Shown: positions 9,367 through 17,948 of the stretch, piece after piece
Numbering within the stretch: the stretch's first letter is position 1
How the letters are laid out: each line of letters begins with the position of its first letter
Assembly (NCBI RefSeq): GCF_013004105.1
Contig: NZ_CP053085.1
Location: forward strand, 62,001 to 126,000
DNA from: Gemmatimonas groenlandica
Lineage (GTDB): Bacteria; Gemmatimonadota; Gemmatimonadetes; Gemmatimonadales; Gemmatimonadaceae
Reading direction: 5' to 3'
DNA length: 64,000 nucleotides
Program-made: the position numbers and the translations under genes
Notes under the pieces: model-generated
Seen by the model: the letters and a program-made list of their open reading frames with translations, nothing else
What the model was told of the DNA's origin: nothing
Database searches by the model: none

Positions 9367-9760
9367 CGGGCTCCTCCTGAAGCGGAAGGCGGGCCATTGC
9401 CCGCCGCGATACGTCGCCACACCTCGTGCGCGGCGACCAGGCAACGATCGTCCGTGCGCGCCAGCCTCGCCTTCCCCCATTGAGGCAGTCCTTGCCTACA
9501 CTCCGGGTGGTGCCGTGCCGTAGGCCGATGGAGGTACGCACGCCGCGTGTAGTGCGGCGCGCGCGCGACGGCGTACCTCCTAAGTGCTATCGCGCATCGA
9601 CGCACGGTGTCGCGACTCCGGGCTACCACATTCGGGCGACCGAAAGAGTAGCCTCGCGGCAGACGCCTCATTCCTTCGCCGAAGGCAGGATACCGGTGCG
9701 GGTCGCATCGGACACTCAATGACGACGAACACCGCATCACTTCAACCGGAGAACTCCACA
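9367..9760. other. Intergenic, divergent promoters expected
   Basis: 394 bases between the divergently transcribed HSL hydrolase and an outer-membrane protein gene. No coding region is supported. A 10-bp perfect inverted repeat (GGAGGTACGC at 9530-9539 and GCGTACCTCC at 9571-9580) surrounds a GC-rich loop that is itself partly self-complementary. Both promoters must lie here but no convincing -35/-10 pair was recognised. Confidence 0.5.
9530..9580. repeat. Inverted repeat, possible hairpin or operator
   Basis: Arms GGAGGTACGC (9530-9539) and GCGTACCTCC (9571-9580) are exact reverse complements separated by 31 nt. There is no T run, so it does not look like a terminator; position between divergent genes would suit an operator or an RNA structure in the leader of the rightward gene. 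Confidence 0.4.
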
Positions 9761-10396
9761 ATGTCGACTCATTCAACACTCCTCGTCCAGATGCCCGTGT
9801 TTGCCCGCGTGCAGCGCGTACGATGGATCTCGCTGCTCCTTGCGGCCACCTACGCCTCGGCCGCACACGCGCAGCAGTCGTCATCCGCGGCGTCACATGG
9901 CGATTTCGCGGTCCGCCCGATCATCGGCGCATATCTCCCGACCGGTGATCAGCGTGACGTTGTCAGCGACGCATTCCACCTCGGGATTCAGGGGTCGTAC
10001 GACATTGTCCCGAAGTTGACGGTCGTTGGGACGTTCGCCTGGTCGGCGAGCGAGGCGGAAGGCCTGACGAGCGCACCGAAGATCGATCTCTTTCACTACG
10101 ACGCCGGTCTGGAAGGACGCACAGGCGGCGTGTCGACGAGCAGCGGATGGAGCGTCGCGCCCTTTGCCGGGGTCGGTCTCGGTGCGCGGACGTACCGGGT
10201 CCGGTCCGGAAGCGAGGGCAATGAGAGCAAGTTCGCCGGGTATGGTGCGATTGGCGCCGAGGCCAGCATACGGCGTGTGGGCGTGCGGATCGAGGCGCGC
10301 GACTACTTGTCGGAGGCGGGCCCGACGCGCGCACTCGTCGGCTCTGGTACGCGGAATGATATCACCGTCACTGCGGGACTGGCGATGCGCTTTTGA
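9761..10396 (+). CDS. Small outer-membrane beta-barrel protein
   Basis: Predicted outer-membrane protein of 211 residues. Residues 1-38 contain a basic stretch then a hydrophobic core ending ASAAHAQ, a clear signal peptide. The mature part alternates polar and hydrophobic residues in short strands rich in Gly and aromatic residues (IIGAYLPTGDQ, FAGVGLGARTYRV, GAIGAEASIR) and ends in LAMRF, with the terminal Phe typical of barrels assembled by BamA. Size suggests an eight-stranded barrel like OmpX/OmpW. ATG 9761 is chosen because CGGAGA lies about 8 nt upstream; an in-frame ATG at 9719 is also possible. Function unknown. Confidence 0.72.
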   Translation: MSTHSTLLVQMPVFARVQRVRWISLLLAATYASAAHAQQSSSAASHGDFAVRPIIGAYLPTGDQRDVVSDAFHLGIQGSYDIVPKLTVVGTFAWSASEAEGLTSAPKIDLFHYDAGLEGRTGGVSTSSGWSVAPFAGVGLGARTYRVRSGSEGNESKFAGYGAIGAEASIRRVGVRIEARDYLSEAGPTRALVGSGTRNDITVTAGLAMRF

Positions 10397-10565
10397 GCGG
10401 ATAGTCGATCTCGTCGGTGAGCCCCGCGAGCACGCGCCATGTACCCATCGCTGCGACTCTGCTCGCGGGCCAATCCCTCGTTCGACTGCGCTGATCCGGT
10501 CAATGGAGACACTCGTCCATTCGACGGCTTTAGCGCGTAGCTCTCCTCCTCATGCTGAGCGTTCG

Positions 10566-11133
10566 ATGCAACACATCTTTCCAACCATCGCACAAGTGCC
10601 GCTCTTGTTGCTCGCGGCGTGTCGTTCCGATGGCGATCCCATGCCGGAGCCGCCACCGGCCACCGTTGTCGTGACGACCGTGACCCCGCAGACCACCGAA
10701 GAGCTTTTGGACTTCGTCGGACAGGTGGAGGCATCGCGCACCGTCCACGTGCGCGCCCAGGCCTCGGGCGTCACCACCGCACGGCCGTTTCGTGAAGGTA
10801 CTCAGTGCGCGCCGGTGACGTGCTCTACCGCATTGACGCGACGAAGCACGACGCCGACCTGCGCGGTGCCCGTGCCCGCGTGGCCGAGGCAGATTCGCGG
10901 GTGCAGAACCCACCGTCAACGCCGCGCGGCTCCGCGAGAGTGAGCTGAGGCGGCTGCCCGGCGTGGGCAATGCGTCGTTTTTCGGGTCGCTCGATTTCTC
11001 GATGCTGCTCAGCCCATCCCCGGAGCGCACTGCGCGGCTGGGCATTACCGTCGATGATGTGGCAGCCGCGGTGCAGAAGCAGAACGCCACGAAGCTCGGT
11101 GGGCGGCTCGGCCACGATCGACGCGTGGCGTGA
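10566..11133 (+). pseudogene. Decayed RND efflux locus: adaptor N-terminus joined to permease fragment
   Basis: The first 80 codons encode the start of an RND periplasmic adaptor lipoprotein: lipobox LLAAC, then VVVTTVTPQTTEELLDFVGQ and VHVRAQASGVTT. After GTQ (about 10805) one base is missing; the next frame continues with VRAGDVLYRIDATKHDADL, the expected biotinyl-lipoyl-like segment. From about 10911 a third frame reads LRRLPGVGNASFFGSLDFSM then LGITVDDVAAAVQKQNA, which matches the PN2 region of AcrB-type permeases (LPGVGD, GLTVSDVVNAIQEQN), and stops at about 11133. So the adaptor C terminus and the permease N terminus were lost in a deletion and the rest is frameshifted. Non-functional remnant. 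Confidence 0.75.
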
Positions 11134-11424
11134 CGCTCCATCGGTCGCGGAGTTGATCGAGCGCGGCGATACTGTATCATCGACCACCGACGCGCCAATA
11201 GTGCGGAATGGATTGGATACACGGTTCATTCCGCCGGGTCAATCTCAGCGCACGTCGCGCCCAAGTGGAAGATGGCAATCGTGACATGGAGCGCGTTGCT
11301 TACGGCAATCTCGGTATCAATGCTGACGTGGGTCGTCATGCCGCGTCTCACTCGCCTGCTCGCAAGATGGCTCTACACTGGTGTCCATGCTCCTGCAGGT
11401 CGCGCTGCAACATCTTCACGCTAG
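11119..11424 (+). pseudogene. Remnant of an antibiotic-biosynthesis-monooxygenase-like membrane protein
   Basis: One frame reads APIVRNGLDTRFIPPGQ (ending about 11235). A second frame, from about 11254, reads VAPKWKMAIVTW, then a hydrophobic stretch, WVVMPRLTRLLARWLY, and stops at 11422-11424. Together these resemble the C-terminal half of ABM-domain proteins that end in membrane segments (GLETWF, PPKWKMA, PRLTRLL). The hydrophobic region is shorter than usual, suggesting an internal deletion besides the frameshift. It directly follows the RND remnant. Confidence 0.55.
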
Positions 11425-11454
11425 CGGGCAGCGGCCTGTCGTCGATCGCGAAAC

Positions 11455-11490
11455 AAACCGCCGGCCGCGAATATTCGGGGCCGGCGGTTT
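11455..11490 (-). terminator. Strong hairpin 3' of the hydrolase gene
   Basis: A perfect 12-bp stem, AAACCGCCGGCC (11455-11466) with GGCCGGCGGTTT (11479-11490), encloses a 12-nt loop holding the small palindrome GAATATTC. Read on the minus strand, the stem runs into TTTGTTT, so it most likely terminates the hydrolase operon ending at 11533. It could also act in the other direction for the decayed genes. Confidence 0.6.
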
Positions 11491-11532
11491 GCAATGCTCC
11501 TCATTACGTGTCGAACGCCAGTCCGCATCGCA

Positions 11533-12420
11533 TCAGACGAATCGTCGGACAAACTGTAGCGCGGTCTCCGCGACCTCACGCCAGCCATGGTCAATCGTTA
11601 ACGAATGCCCACGGCCCGGCATCTCCGTGATCTCGGTGATACCGGTGTTGCGTTCCTGAAGGTGAAACGAGGCGTTCGCGATCGACCACGGCACCGTGTT
11701 GTCGTTCTCGCCCGAGATCACGAGGAGCGGCCCACGGTCGGGATGCTCCGTGTCCACCTTCACCTCGGTCCACGGATTGAGGTTTGCCGCCGCCGCTTGA
11801 AACAAGGGTGCGCCCGGCGCGGGCACGGCGAATCGCGCGTACAATTCCTGCGCTTCATCTTCGTTCAACGCGTTGGCGAAACTGAAGCGAAATTGCTCGA
11901 AGCTGAGCGGCACGGCCCGATGTCGATTGGCAAGGTTCCCAAGCACGGGCCATGCAGCTTTGAGTGCGGAGATCGGGAGCGGCAGCACGCCACGAAATGG
12001 CGCAGGATCGATGGCGACGGTGGCTGAGGCCAGACCGCGGCCGGCAAGCATCTGCGCCAGCAGTCCGCCGAACGAATGTCCGACGATGACAGGCTTTCGC
12101 GTCAGGCCGCGCACGAGCGTGTCGAGGTGTTCACTCACCTGACCGACCGTCTTGTCGGCGAACACCTCCGGGTGCGCATTTGCCTCTGCCACGGTCTCTG
12201 GATCATCCGGCCATCCCGGCGTAACGGCGATGTACCCCGCGTTTTCGAAGAATCTCGCCCACCGCTCCCAACTGCTCGGCAAGAGCCACAGGCCGTGCAC
12301 GAAGACCACTGGCTGCAGCCCGCTCGCATTCGCGCGCGCGACCTGCTCGGATTCGTGCATGGTGATCGTTTCGTGTGGAGCATTCTCGCTCGTGGATGAT
12401 GGGCTGCTCAAGGCGGTCAT
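11533..12420 (-). CDS. Alpha/beta hydrolase
   Basis: Hydrolase of 295 residues without a signal peptide. Motifs: VFVHGLWLLPSSWERW (39-54), PGWPDDPET, nucleophile elbow GHSFGG with Ser116, acid residue in SGENDNTVP, and catalytic His272 in PGRGHSLTID. The WLLPSSW and PGRGHSL motifs occur in a group of uncharacterised cytoplasmic alpha/beta hydrolases of soil bacteria. It is the last of four closely spaced minus-strand genes (57 nt after the metallo-hydrolase) and is followed by a strong hairpin at 11455-11490. The start could also be the ATG at residue 21, since neither has a strong ribosome binding site. Substrate unknown. Confidence 0.83.
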   Translation of the reverse strand: MTALSSPSSTSENAPHETITMHESEQVARANASGLQPVVFVHGLWLLPSSWERWARFFENAGYIAVTPGWPDDPETVAEANAHPEVFADKTVGQVSEHLDTLVRGLTRKPVIVGHSFGGLLAQMLAGRGLASATVAIDPAPFRGVLPLPISALKAAWPVLGNLANRHRAVPLSFEQFRFSFANALNEDEAQELYARFAVPAPGAPLFQAAAANLNPWTEVKVDTEHPDRGPLLVISGENDNTVPWSIANASFHLQERNTGITEITEMPGRGHSLTIDHGWREVAETALQFVRRFV

Positions 12421-12477
12421 GGTCGGTATGCTCGGGTTGAATGGAAGGTGGGTGTGGACATCGTGCGCTCTGCTGCG

Positions 12478-13563
12478 TCAATCGATCCTGAGACTCTGCT
12501 CCATGGCATAGCACTGATCCCAGATGTACACATCAAACGCCGCGAGCCGACGCTTCCATTTGGGCGTCAACGCGTTCACGCAGCTCGCTGCGACCCGATC
12601 GATGTAGGTGTCATACACGGCCCAGGGATTGCCAAGATCGAGCGGATTGACTTCGGCACCGACTTTCACCGTCTGCAATGCTTTGAGTGCGGCCGCCTTG
12701 AGATCCGCCATGAACTCCGCCTGCACCACGACATCTTCTCTGCTGCCCACCCGTGCGACGTGCCCTCCGACGAATTTCGCAAAGTCGTAGGACTTGACGG
12801 CTTCGACCGCGTCGAAATACGCCGGCACGTCTTCGGCGAGGCCGAATCGTCGCCACATCATCCATCCTGGATACACGACGTCGACGTGCATGAGCGCCTT
12901 CTGGGCTGGCGCGTAAATGAACAGGTTGCCCGGTTGGTGTGCGGCGCGCCGGCTTTGAAGCTCGAGCACCTGGCTCCCGACCTTGAGCTGGTAGCCGTCG
13001 GTGAACGTGACCGTCGGCAACGGCCGATTACGATCGTTTGAACGCGCGAGCAGACGCTTCGTCTCCGCGTGCGCCACGATGATCGGACGGCCGCCCAGCA
13101 TCGCGGCACCTCCGATGTGATCGGCGTGCGCGTGGCTGTAGACGAGGTGGGTGATGGGCTTGCCCGTCACCTCCGCGATGGCGGTCTTGATGTGCGCCGC
13201 ATACGACGGTGGCGCATCGACTACCACCACTCCCGACTCGTATACAAGAAACATGGACTGATATGCGTTGTCAGTGACCATGTAGAGCCCCGCGCCAAGT
13301 CGTTCCGTGCGATACCCTTTACCCGCGGGGATTGCCGGACCCTTCGCAGCGTCAGGCACGTCGAGGTACTTGGCGATGCGTGCACCGATAGGCGGAACTT
13401 CTGGCATGTTGCTGAAGCTCGCGCCAGTGCCCGCAAGGTCATGTGGTGCGCGCGCGGCCTGTTGAGCGAGCGAGGCTTGGGCGACAACCAGCGAAGCGAG
13501 TGCGGCGCTTAAGACTGCTGCGGTGTGTGGCAAGTGTGATCGCGAAGATCGTTGCATGTTCAT
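12478..13563 (-). CDS. Exported MBL-fold metallo-hydrolase
   Basis: Metallo-beta-lactamase-fold hydrolase of 361 residues, exported by a signal peptide (about 1-34, ending SLAQQ). The zinc motif HAHADH lies at 144-149, followed by a downstream Asp in MHVDVVYPG and a His in VGGHVARVG, completing a binuclear metal site. The family includes lactonases, glyoxalase II-like and beta-lactamase B3-like enzymes; the substrate cannot be told. Three close starts (13566, 13563, 13557) follow AGGAG at 13568-13572; 13563 gives a 4-nt and 13557 a 10-nt spacing, so the exact start is undecided. It lies in an operon with a porin and two hydrolase genes. Confidence 0.83.
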   Translation of the reverse strand: MNMQRSSRSHLPHTAAVLSAALASLVVAQASLAQQAARAPHDLAGTGASFSNMPEVPPIGARIAKYLDVPDAAKGPAIPAGKGYRTERLGAGLYMVTDNAYQSMFLVYESGVVVVDAPPSYAAHIKTAIAEVTGKPITHLVYSHAHADHIGGAAMLGGRPIIVAHAETKRLLARSNDRNRPLPTVTFTDGYQLKVGSQVLELQSRRAAHQPGNLFIYAPAQKALMHVDVVYPGWMMWRRFGLAEDVPAYFDAVEAVKSYDFAKFVGGHVARVGSREDVVVQAEFMADLKAAALKALQTVKVGAEVNPLDLGNPWAVYDTYIDRVAASCVNALTPKWKRRLAAFDVYIWDQCYAMEQSLRID

Positions 13564-13619
13564 CATTCTCCTGATTGGGACGGCATCGTCACCGTCGTGA
13601 GTGCGCGAGCTTGCAAGGG

Positions 13620-15059
13620 TTAAAAACGGTATGTTGCGGTCACCGTGGCGTATTCGGTGTCCTTCTTCCAGCCACTTGCGCGCAGGTAGGGTCCAGGCAT
13701 GAAGCGCGTAACGCACGCGCCGAGGCTGGTCTGCGTGCTGAGGACATAGTCGAGGTGAATGCCGGGCCGGTGGCCGATGAAACGCTCACTGCGATTGCCT
13801 GGAACGCCGATCGGTATCCCGGCAATGTTGTACACGCCGTCGCGGGTACTCTCACGCCACGAGATGAACCAGTCTCCAAACAGCAGTGCTTTGCTCGTGA
13901 GCGTGGCTTCGAGCTTCGGATGCAACGACATGAAGTTCACTGCACCCAGCGGGCTTCCGAGTGCCATGTGCCCGCCCGTTGCATACAGCGGGTGGTACGT
14001 GCCGCGTGTCGCGGCGCTCGGTCCGCGATCACCGCTCGACGCGTCGAAGCCGAGCGACAGTCGCGGCTTGGCCGGCATGGACGACCAGCGCCAGCCAGTG
14101 ACGCCTGACGCGGACCACGCGCGGATTGCATCGTCTGCCAAATGGCCGAATTGCAGCATTGGCTCGAGCTCAACGTCCATGACACCCGCGCCGGCTGAGC
14201 GCCGAACGAAGACACGCGCGCCGAGCGTGTGACGCGTCTCGCGTCCCGCCACGAGATGCGTTGCGGCGCGGTCGCGATGATGGCCGACGTAGTACAGATC
14301 CATCGCGCCGCCCAGAGTCGAGCGCAAGCTGCGCGTTGCGTATGCGCCCCAGAGCGACTTAGAGCGATCGGTGGCGTCGTCGAACACTCCGGTTCGCGTC
14401 GTGACGGGGCGGCCGCCAAACACGTCGACCTGCCACGGCTTCGTACCACCCGCATGCAGCATGACGCGGGCAAGGTCGAACGTCTGCCGCACATTCGGGA
14501 AGTCGCGCAACCCGATGAGTCGCTGGCTTCCGTACACGAGTTCCTGTCGACCGACGCGCAGGGAAACCGATCGGTCGGACGGCGAAGCCCTGGACAGCTC
14601 GGCGAATGCTTGCTGAATGTCCAAGGTGTCCGTGTCCGGTACCCGGGCTCCCACGGACCGACCGCCAACCAGTCCGCTCTTGAGCTGCGCAAATAGCCGT
14701 GCCGTGAACCTCGCAGAGTCCGCGACGGTGCGCAGGTCCGCATGCACCATGTACCGCTGAATCAGCGAGTGATCGAGTCCGAGGCTCGTCCGCCCGAAGT
14801 CTTCGCTGCGGTACCGCTCTTCGATCAGTCGTACATCTGCACCCAGCGACAGGTACGCATGCCCACCCAACGCGTGCACCTTCGCGCCATCGAGTCGCCC
14901 GGTACGATTCGACGAATCACGCAGCGTTCCCCAGTCTTCGTCCGCGCGCGATGCACGATACGCAGGCCTGGACGCTGTCGTCGGGTGGATGCCCGCGGAT
15001 GCTTGTGCGGACATCGCGACCGGCACCGTGACGAGCAGCGCCACAATCCGCACGGACAT
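13620..15059 (-). CDS. Alginate-export-type outer-membrane porin
   Basis: Outer-membrane beta-barrel of 479 residues with signal peptide (about 1-19, ending MSAQA). The central region SLRVGRQELVYGSQRLIGLRDF, followed by TFDLARV and VDVFGGRPV, is characteristic of the alginate_exp (AlgE-like) porin family. Those proteins pass anionic sugars or small organic molecules; here the neighbours are hydrolases, so the channel probably brings in (or exports) the substrate they act on. It starts 4 nt after the stop of the double hydrolase, so co-transcription is very likely. The C terminus TATYRF ends in Phe as expected for a barrel. Confidence 0.8.
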   Translation of the reverse strand: MSVRIVALLVTVPVAMSAQASAGIHPTTASRPAYRASRADEDWGTLRDSSNRTGRLDGAKVHALGGHAYLSLGADVRLIEERYRSEDFGRTSLGLDHSLIQRYMVHADLRTVADSARFTARLFAQLKSGLVGGRSVGARVPDTDTLDIQQAFAELSRASPSDRSVSLRVGRQELVYGSQRLIGLRDFPNVRQTFDLARVMLHAGGTKPWQVDVFGGRPVTTRTGVFDDATDRSKSLWGAYATRSLRSTLGGAMDLYYVGHHRDRAATHLVAGRETRHTLGARVFVRRSAGAGVMDVELEPMLQFGHLADDAIRAWSASGVTGWRWSSMPAKPRLSLGFDASSGDRGPSAATRGTYHPLYATGGHMALGSPLGAVNFMSLHPKLEATLTSKALLFGDWFISWRESTRDGVYNIAGIPIGVPGNRSERFIGHRPGIHLDYVLSTQTSLGACVTRFMPGPYLRASGWKKDTEYATVTATYRF

Positions 15060-15063
15060 CTCG

Positions 15064-16776
15064 CTACTTCCCCGCGCGCGATGAACTGCGCTCGGCGCCT
15101 GCTGCCTGAAGGATGATCCGCGCGACCGCTTCAGGATGCGAGAGGAACGGCACGTGGCTCGACTTGATCTCGGTGGTCTGCGCCCCGATGCGCTTCGCGT
15201 AAAACCGCTGATGCGCGGCGGAAATGGCTTGATCGTTTTCGGTGACCAGATACCAGCTCGGGATGGACTTCCACGCTGCTACGGCCACAGGGGCGCCGAA
15301 CGCTGCACCGTTGATGGGCTTCTGCGTCGCGGCCATCACGCGCGTATCGGCGAGGGGGACGTCGGCAGCGAACACCGATCGAAACTGGGCGCGATCGAGA
15401 TAGAGGTATCCGGCGGCATCCGGTCTAAGCGCGCCACCCAGCGCGGATGGATATTTGTCATTCAACGCGGCAATTGGCTCGCCGGCATCCGGAGCGAACG
15501 CCGCGATGTACACGAGTGACTTGACGGCGCCATTGCCTGCGGCTGCTCCGGTGATCACGGCGCCGCCATACGAGTGTCCGACCACCACCACGGGACCCTT
15601 CTGTCCATCGACCACGCGTTTCGTCGTGGCAATGTCCGCTTCCAGTGAGGCGAGTGAATTCTGTACCGCAATCACGGAGTATCCCGCCTGCTCGAGCATT
15701 GGAATAACCTTGCGCCAGCTGGATGCGTCGGCGAATGCGCCGTGCACCAGGACGATCGACGGCTTGATCGAATCGGTCGACTCCGCCGGCGCCGATTCTG
15801 GGCCGCTGTCCTTCGACGTCGCGTCGGAAGACGCTCCTACGCGCGGTGCGGCGTCACCGATGAACTTTCGCACGATTGCGATTGTCGCAGTCGGATTTTC
15901 CTCCATGATCCAGTGTCCGGAGCCCGGAACAATTGCTTCGGTGACGTCGGTTGCAACGAAGCGCATCACTGTAGCCATGACGGCTCCGAACGACTTCTCG
16001 CCACCGACTGCCAGCACCGGCATCGTGAGCTTTCCGCGCTGGAGGAATGCCTTGTTGTCGATCGCATCCTGATCGAATGCCCTGAACTGCTCGAAACCGG
16101 CATGCATTGCGCCCGGCTGTGCATAGAGCGCCGCATAGTGTGCACGAGACGTCTCGGTGAAGCGCGCGGGCACGGCCGAGAACTCGTTCCAGAAGCGATC
16201 GAGGTAGATGCGTTCGCGGCCCGCAACCAAGCGCTCCGCGTCGGGACCCCAGAAGGAGAAGTGCCAGAGCTGGTGACTGCGAATAAGGTCATCCCACGGC
16301 CCCACACCAGGAAGCGGGGCGTCGATCAGGGCGAAGCGGCGGACGCGCGCCGGTTGCTGCGCGGCAAAGGCGTAGCCCACCATGTTACCGATGTCGTGCG
16401 TGACGAGGTCGACCTGCGTGATGTGCAGTGCGTCGAGCATCCCAGCGATGTCCGTGCCTTGCGTCTTCTTGTCGTACCCGCTTGCCGGGCGCGCCGAATG
16501 TCCCATGCCGCGCAGGTCGGGCACGATGACGGTGTGGTTTGTGACGAGTTCCGCGGCGAGCGGAGACCACATGTCTCCTGTTTCCCCGTAGCCGTGCAAC
16601 AGCAGGACGGCCGGCCCCGAGCCGCCGACGCGTACATGCAGCATGGTGCTATTTGTGGCGATCCGTTCGACGCGGAATGCCGGTGGAAACGCTGGTGGCT
16701 GCGCGGCGGATGGAGTGCTCGCGAGCGCCAGGAGCGACCCGAAGGTCAGCGCGGTGGTGAGATGGCGTATTGTCAT
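15064..16776 (-). CDS. Exported tandem alpha/beta hydrolase (two catalytic domains)
   Basis: A 570-residue protein with a signal peptide (1-25, ending PSAAQ) and two complete alpha/beta hydrolase domains. Domain 1 (about 33-310) has HGYGETGDMW, DLRGMGHS and elbow THDIGN with Asp128 as likely nucleophile and His288 in GSGHWI, as in epoxide hydrolases or dehalogenases. After a Ser/Ala-rich linker (about 311-338), domain 2 (339-570) has VHGAFADASSW and elbow GHSYGG with Ser402, with a His in SSHVPFL. Domain 2 is clearly related to the separate gene at 7502-8326. The protein heads an operon with a porin, an MBL-fold enzyme and another hydrolase. A fusion of two sequential steps is plausible. Confidence 0.85.
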   Translation of the reverse strand: MTIRHLTTALTFGSLLALASTPSAAQPPAFPPAFRVERIATNSTMLHVRVGGSGPAVLLLHGYGETGDMWSPLAAELVTNHTVIVPDLRGMGHSARPASGYDKKTQGTDIAGMLDALHITQVDLVTHDIGNMVGYAFAAQQPARVRRFALIDAPLPGVGPWDDLIRSHQLWHFSFWGPDAERLVAGRERIYLDRFWNEFSAVPARFTETSRAHYAALYAQPGAMHAGFEQFRAFDQDAIDNKAFLQRGKLTMPVLAVGGEKSFGAVMATVMRFVATDVTEAIVPGSGHWIMEENPTATIAIVRKFIGDAAPRVGASSDATSKDSGPESAPAESTDSIKPSIVLVHGAFADASSWRKVIPMLEQAGYSVIAVQNSLASLEADIATTKRVVDGQKGPVVVVGHSYGGAVITGAAAGNGAVKSLVYIAAFAPDAGEPIAALNDKYPSALGGALRPDAAGYLYLDRAQFRSVFAADVPLADTRVMAATQKPINGAAFGAPVAVAAWKSIPSWYLVTENDQAISAAHQRFYAKRIGAQTTEIKSSHVPFLSHPEAVARIILQAAGAERSSSRAGK

Positions 16777-17207
16777 GGCGCTACAGTACAGAAGTCATTG
16801 GCGCGGCGAATCGGTCGTGCGGTTCGACTTCCGCTACCCCGAACGGCTAACTGCCAGATTGCCCATTCTTTGCTGCCGTGCGGTACGGACGGTAGGCACA
16901 CTATGCGCCGTTGTGCGACTCTGCTCCCGACGACCGGCTCGGCCAGAGCATCCGCGCGATCAGTGAGCTCCACCATCTCAGCCGGTATGAAATCGAAGCG
17001 CGTCCAATTGCTCGAGTGCCTGAATGTTCGAAGAACGGCCATGGCCCGAACTGCGGGCGATCGCTAGGAGGGGTCTCTCGTGCAGTCGCGCTCGACCGTG
17101 TATAGGGCCATCGGTCGAGGATACTCCTGGCGTCTCCGACGATCAGGTCCGATGAGTAGCCCAAAGGAGGATTGCCAAACGCCTGCCCGCGCGAGAGCAT
17201 AACTAGC
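16777..17207. other. Intergenic, no gene seen
   Basis: 431 bases between the double hydrolase (minus) and the response regulator (plus). No coding region is convincing. A strong Shine-Dalgarno-like AAAGGAGG at 17163-17170 is not followed by a start codon at proper distance (TTG at 17172 is too close), so it may belong to a lost or alternative start. Promoters for both flanking genes must lie here. Confidence 0.45.
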
Positions 17208-17876
17208 ATGACACTCCCCGCCTCGGGCGCCCGCAGACATGACGGCGTCGACAGCGTTATCCGTGTGATGACGGTCGACGACCATCCGATTTACCGCGAT
17301 GGATTAGCCGCGCTTCTTTCCGTGTACCCTGACCTGCACCTGGTCGCCGAAGCAGAGGACGGCGCGAAAGGGGTCGAACTTTATAGGCAGCATAAGCCCG
17401 ACGTGACGCTCATGGACATGAGCATGCCTATCATGCAGGGTGTCGAGGCGATTCGCGCGATCCGTTCGGAGTTTGTGGACGCACGCATCATCGCACTGAG
17501 TACTTACGAGGGCGACAGCGATATCCATCGGGCGCTCGAAGCTGGCGCCAGCGGCTATCTGCTGAAGGGTGCGCTCCGGTCAGAGGTGGCTGACGCAATT
17601 CGTCTTGTGCATCGCGGGGTTCGCGTTGTTCCAAGCATCGTTGCGCAACGACTTGCCGAGTTCACGCCGCGCATTGAACTGACAGAGCGTGAGCGTGAGG
17701 TACTGGCGTTGATGGCCAAGGGCATGCGAAACAAGGAGATTGCGACTATAATCGGTCGCACCGAGGCCACCGTGAAGGCGCACGTCATTCACATTCTTGA
17801 CAAGCTTGGCGCCGATGATCGCACCGCGGCGGTTACGCTCGCGCTGAAACGGGGCATTATTCACCTAGGTGAGTAG
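17208..17876 (+). CDS. NarL/LuxR-type response regulator
   Basis: DNA-binding response regulator of 222 residues. The receiver domain (about 17-135) has acidic pair Asp24-Asp25 (VDDHPIYRDGL), phospho-acceptor Asp70 (VTLMDMSMP), Thr/Ser switch (IIALST) and Lys120 (GYLLKGA). The LuxR HTH (about 158-220) reads LTEREREVLALMAKGMRNKEIA and VKAHVIHILDKLG. It is the only response regulator in the window and is convergent with the sensor kinase at 17949-21023, its most likely partner; HisKA_3 kinases normally pair with NarL-type regulators. It could also serve the two paralogous kinases at 1428 and 25337. ATG 17208 is chosen; an ATG at 17268 would remove part of the first strand. Confidence 0.92.
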   Translation: MTLPASGARRHDGVDSVIRVMTVDDHPIYRDGLAALLSVYPDLHLVAEAEDGAKGVELYRQHKPDVTLMDMSMPIMQGVEAIRAIRSEFVDARIIALSTYEGDSDIHRALEAGASGYLLKGALRSEVADAIRLVHRGVRVVPSIVAQRLAEFTPRIELTEREREVLALMAKGMRNKEIATIIGRTEATVKAHVIHILDKLGADDRTAAVTLALKRGIIHLGE

Positions 17877-17948
17877 GGTTCGGCGTGCTCGAGCGCCGCA
17901 TGCTCGGCACTAGGCGCCGAGTAGCTGTAATACTCCGCTTGGCGAGCG

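Noticed and set aside
15742-17067. Plus-strand open frame of about 440 codons opposite the tandem hydrolase
   Set aside because: Antisense to the clear double-hydrolase gene and extends into an intergenic stretch without supporting signals.
17163-17175. TTG at 17172 as start of the response regulator, after a strong AAAGGAGG
   Set aside because: Only one base separates the ribosome binding site from the TTG, and the extra residues are not part of the receiver domain; ATG 17208 is more plausible.
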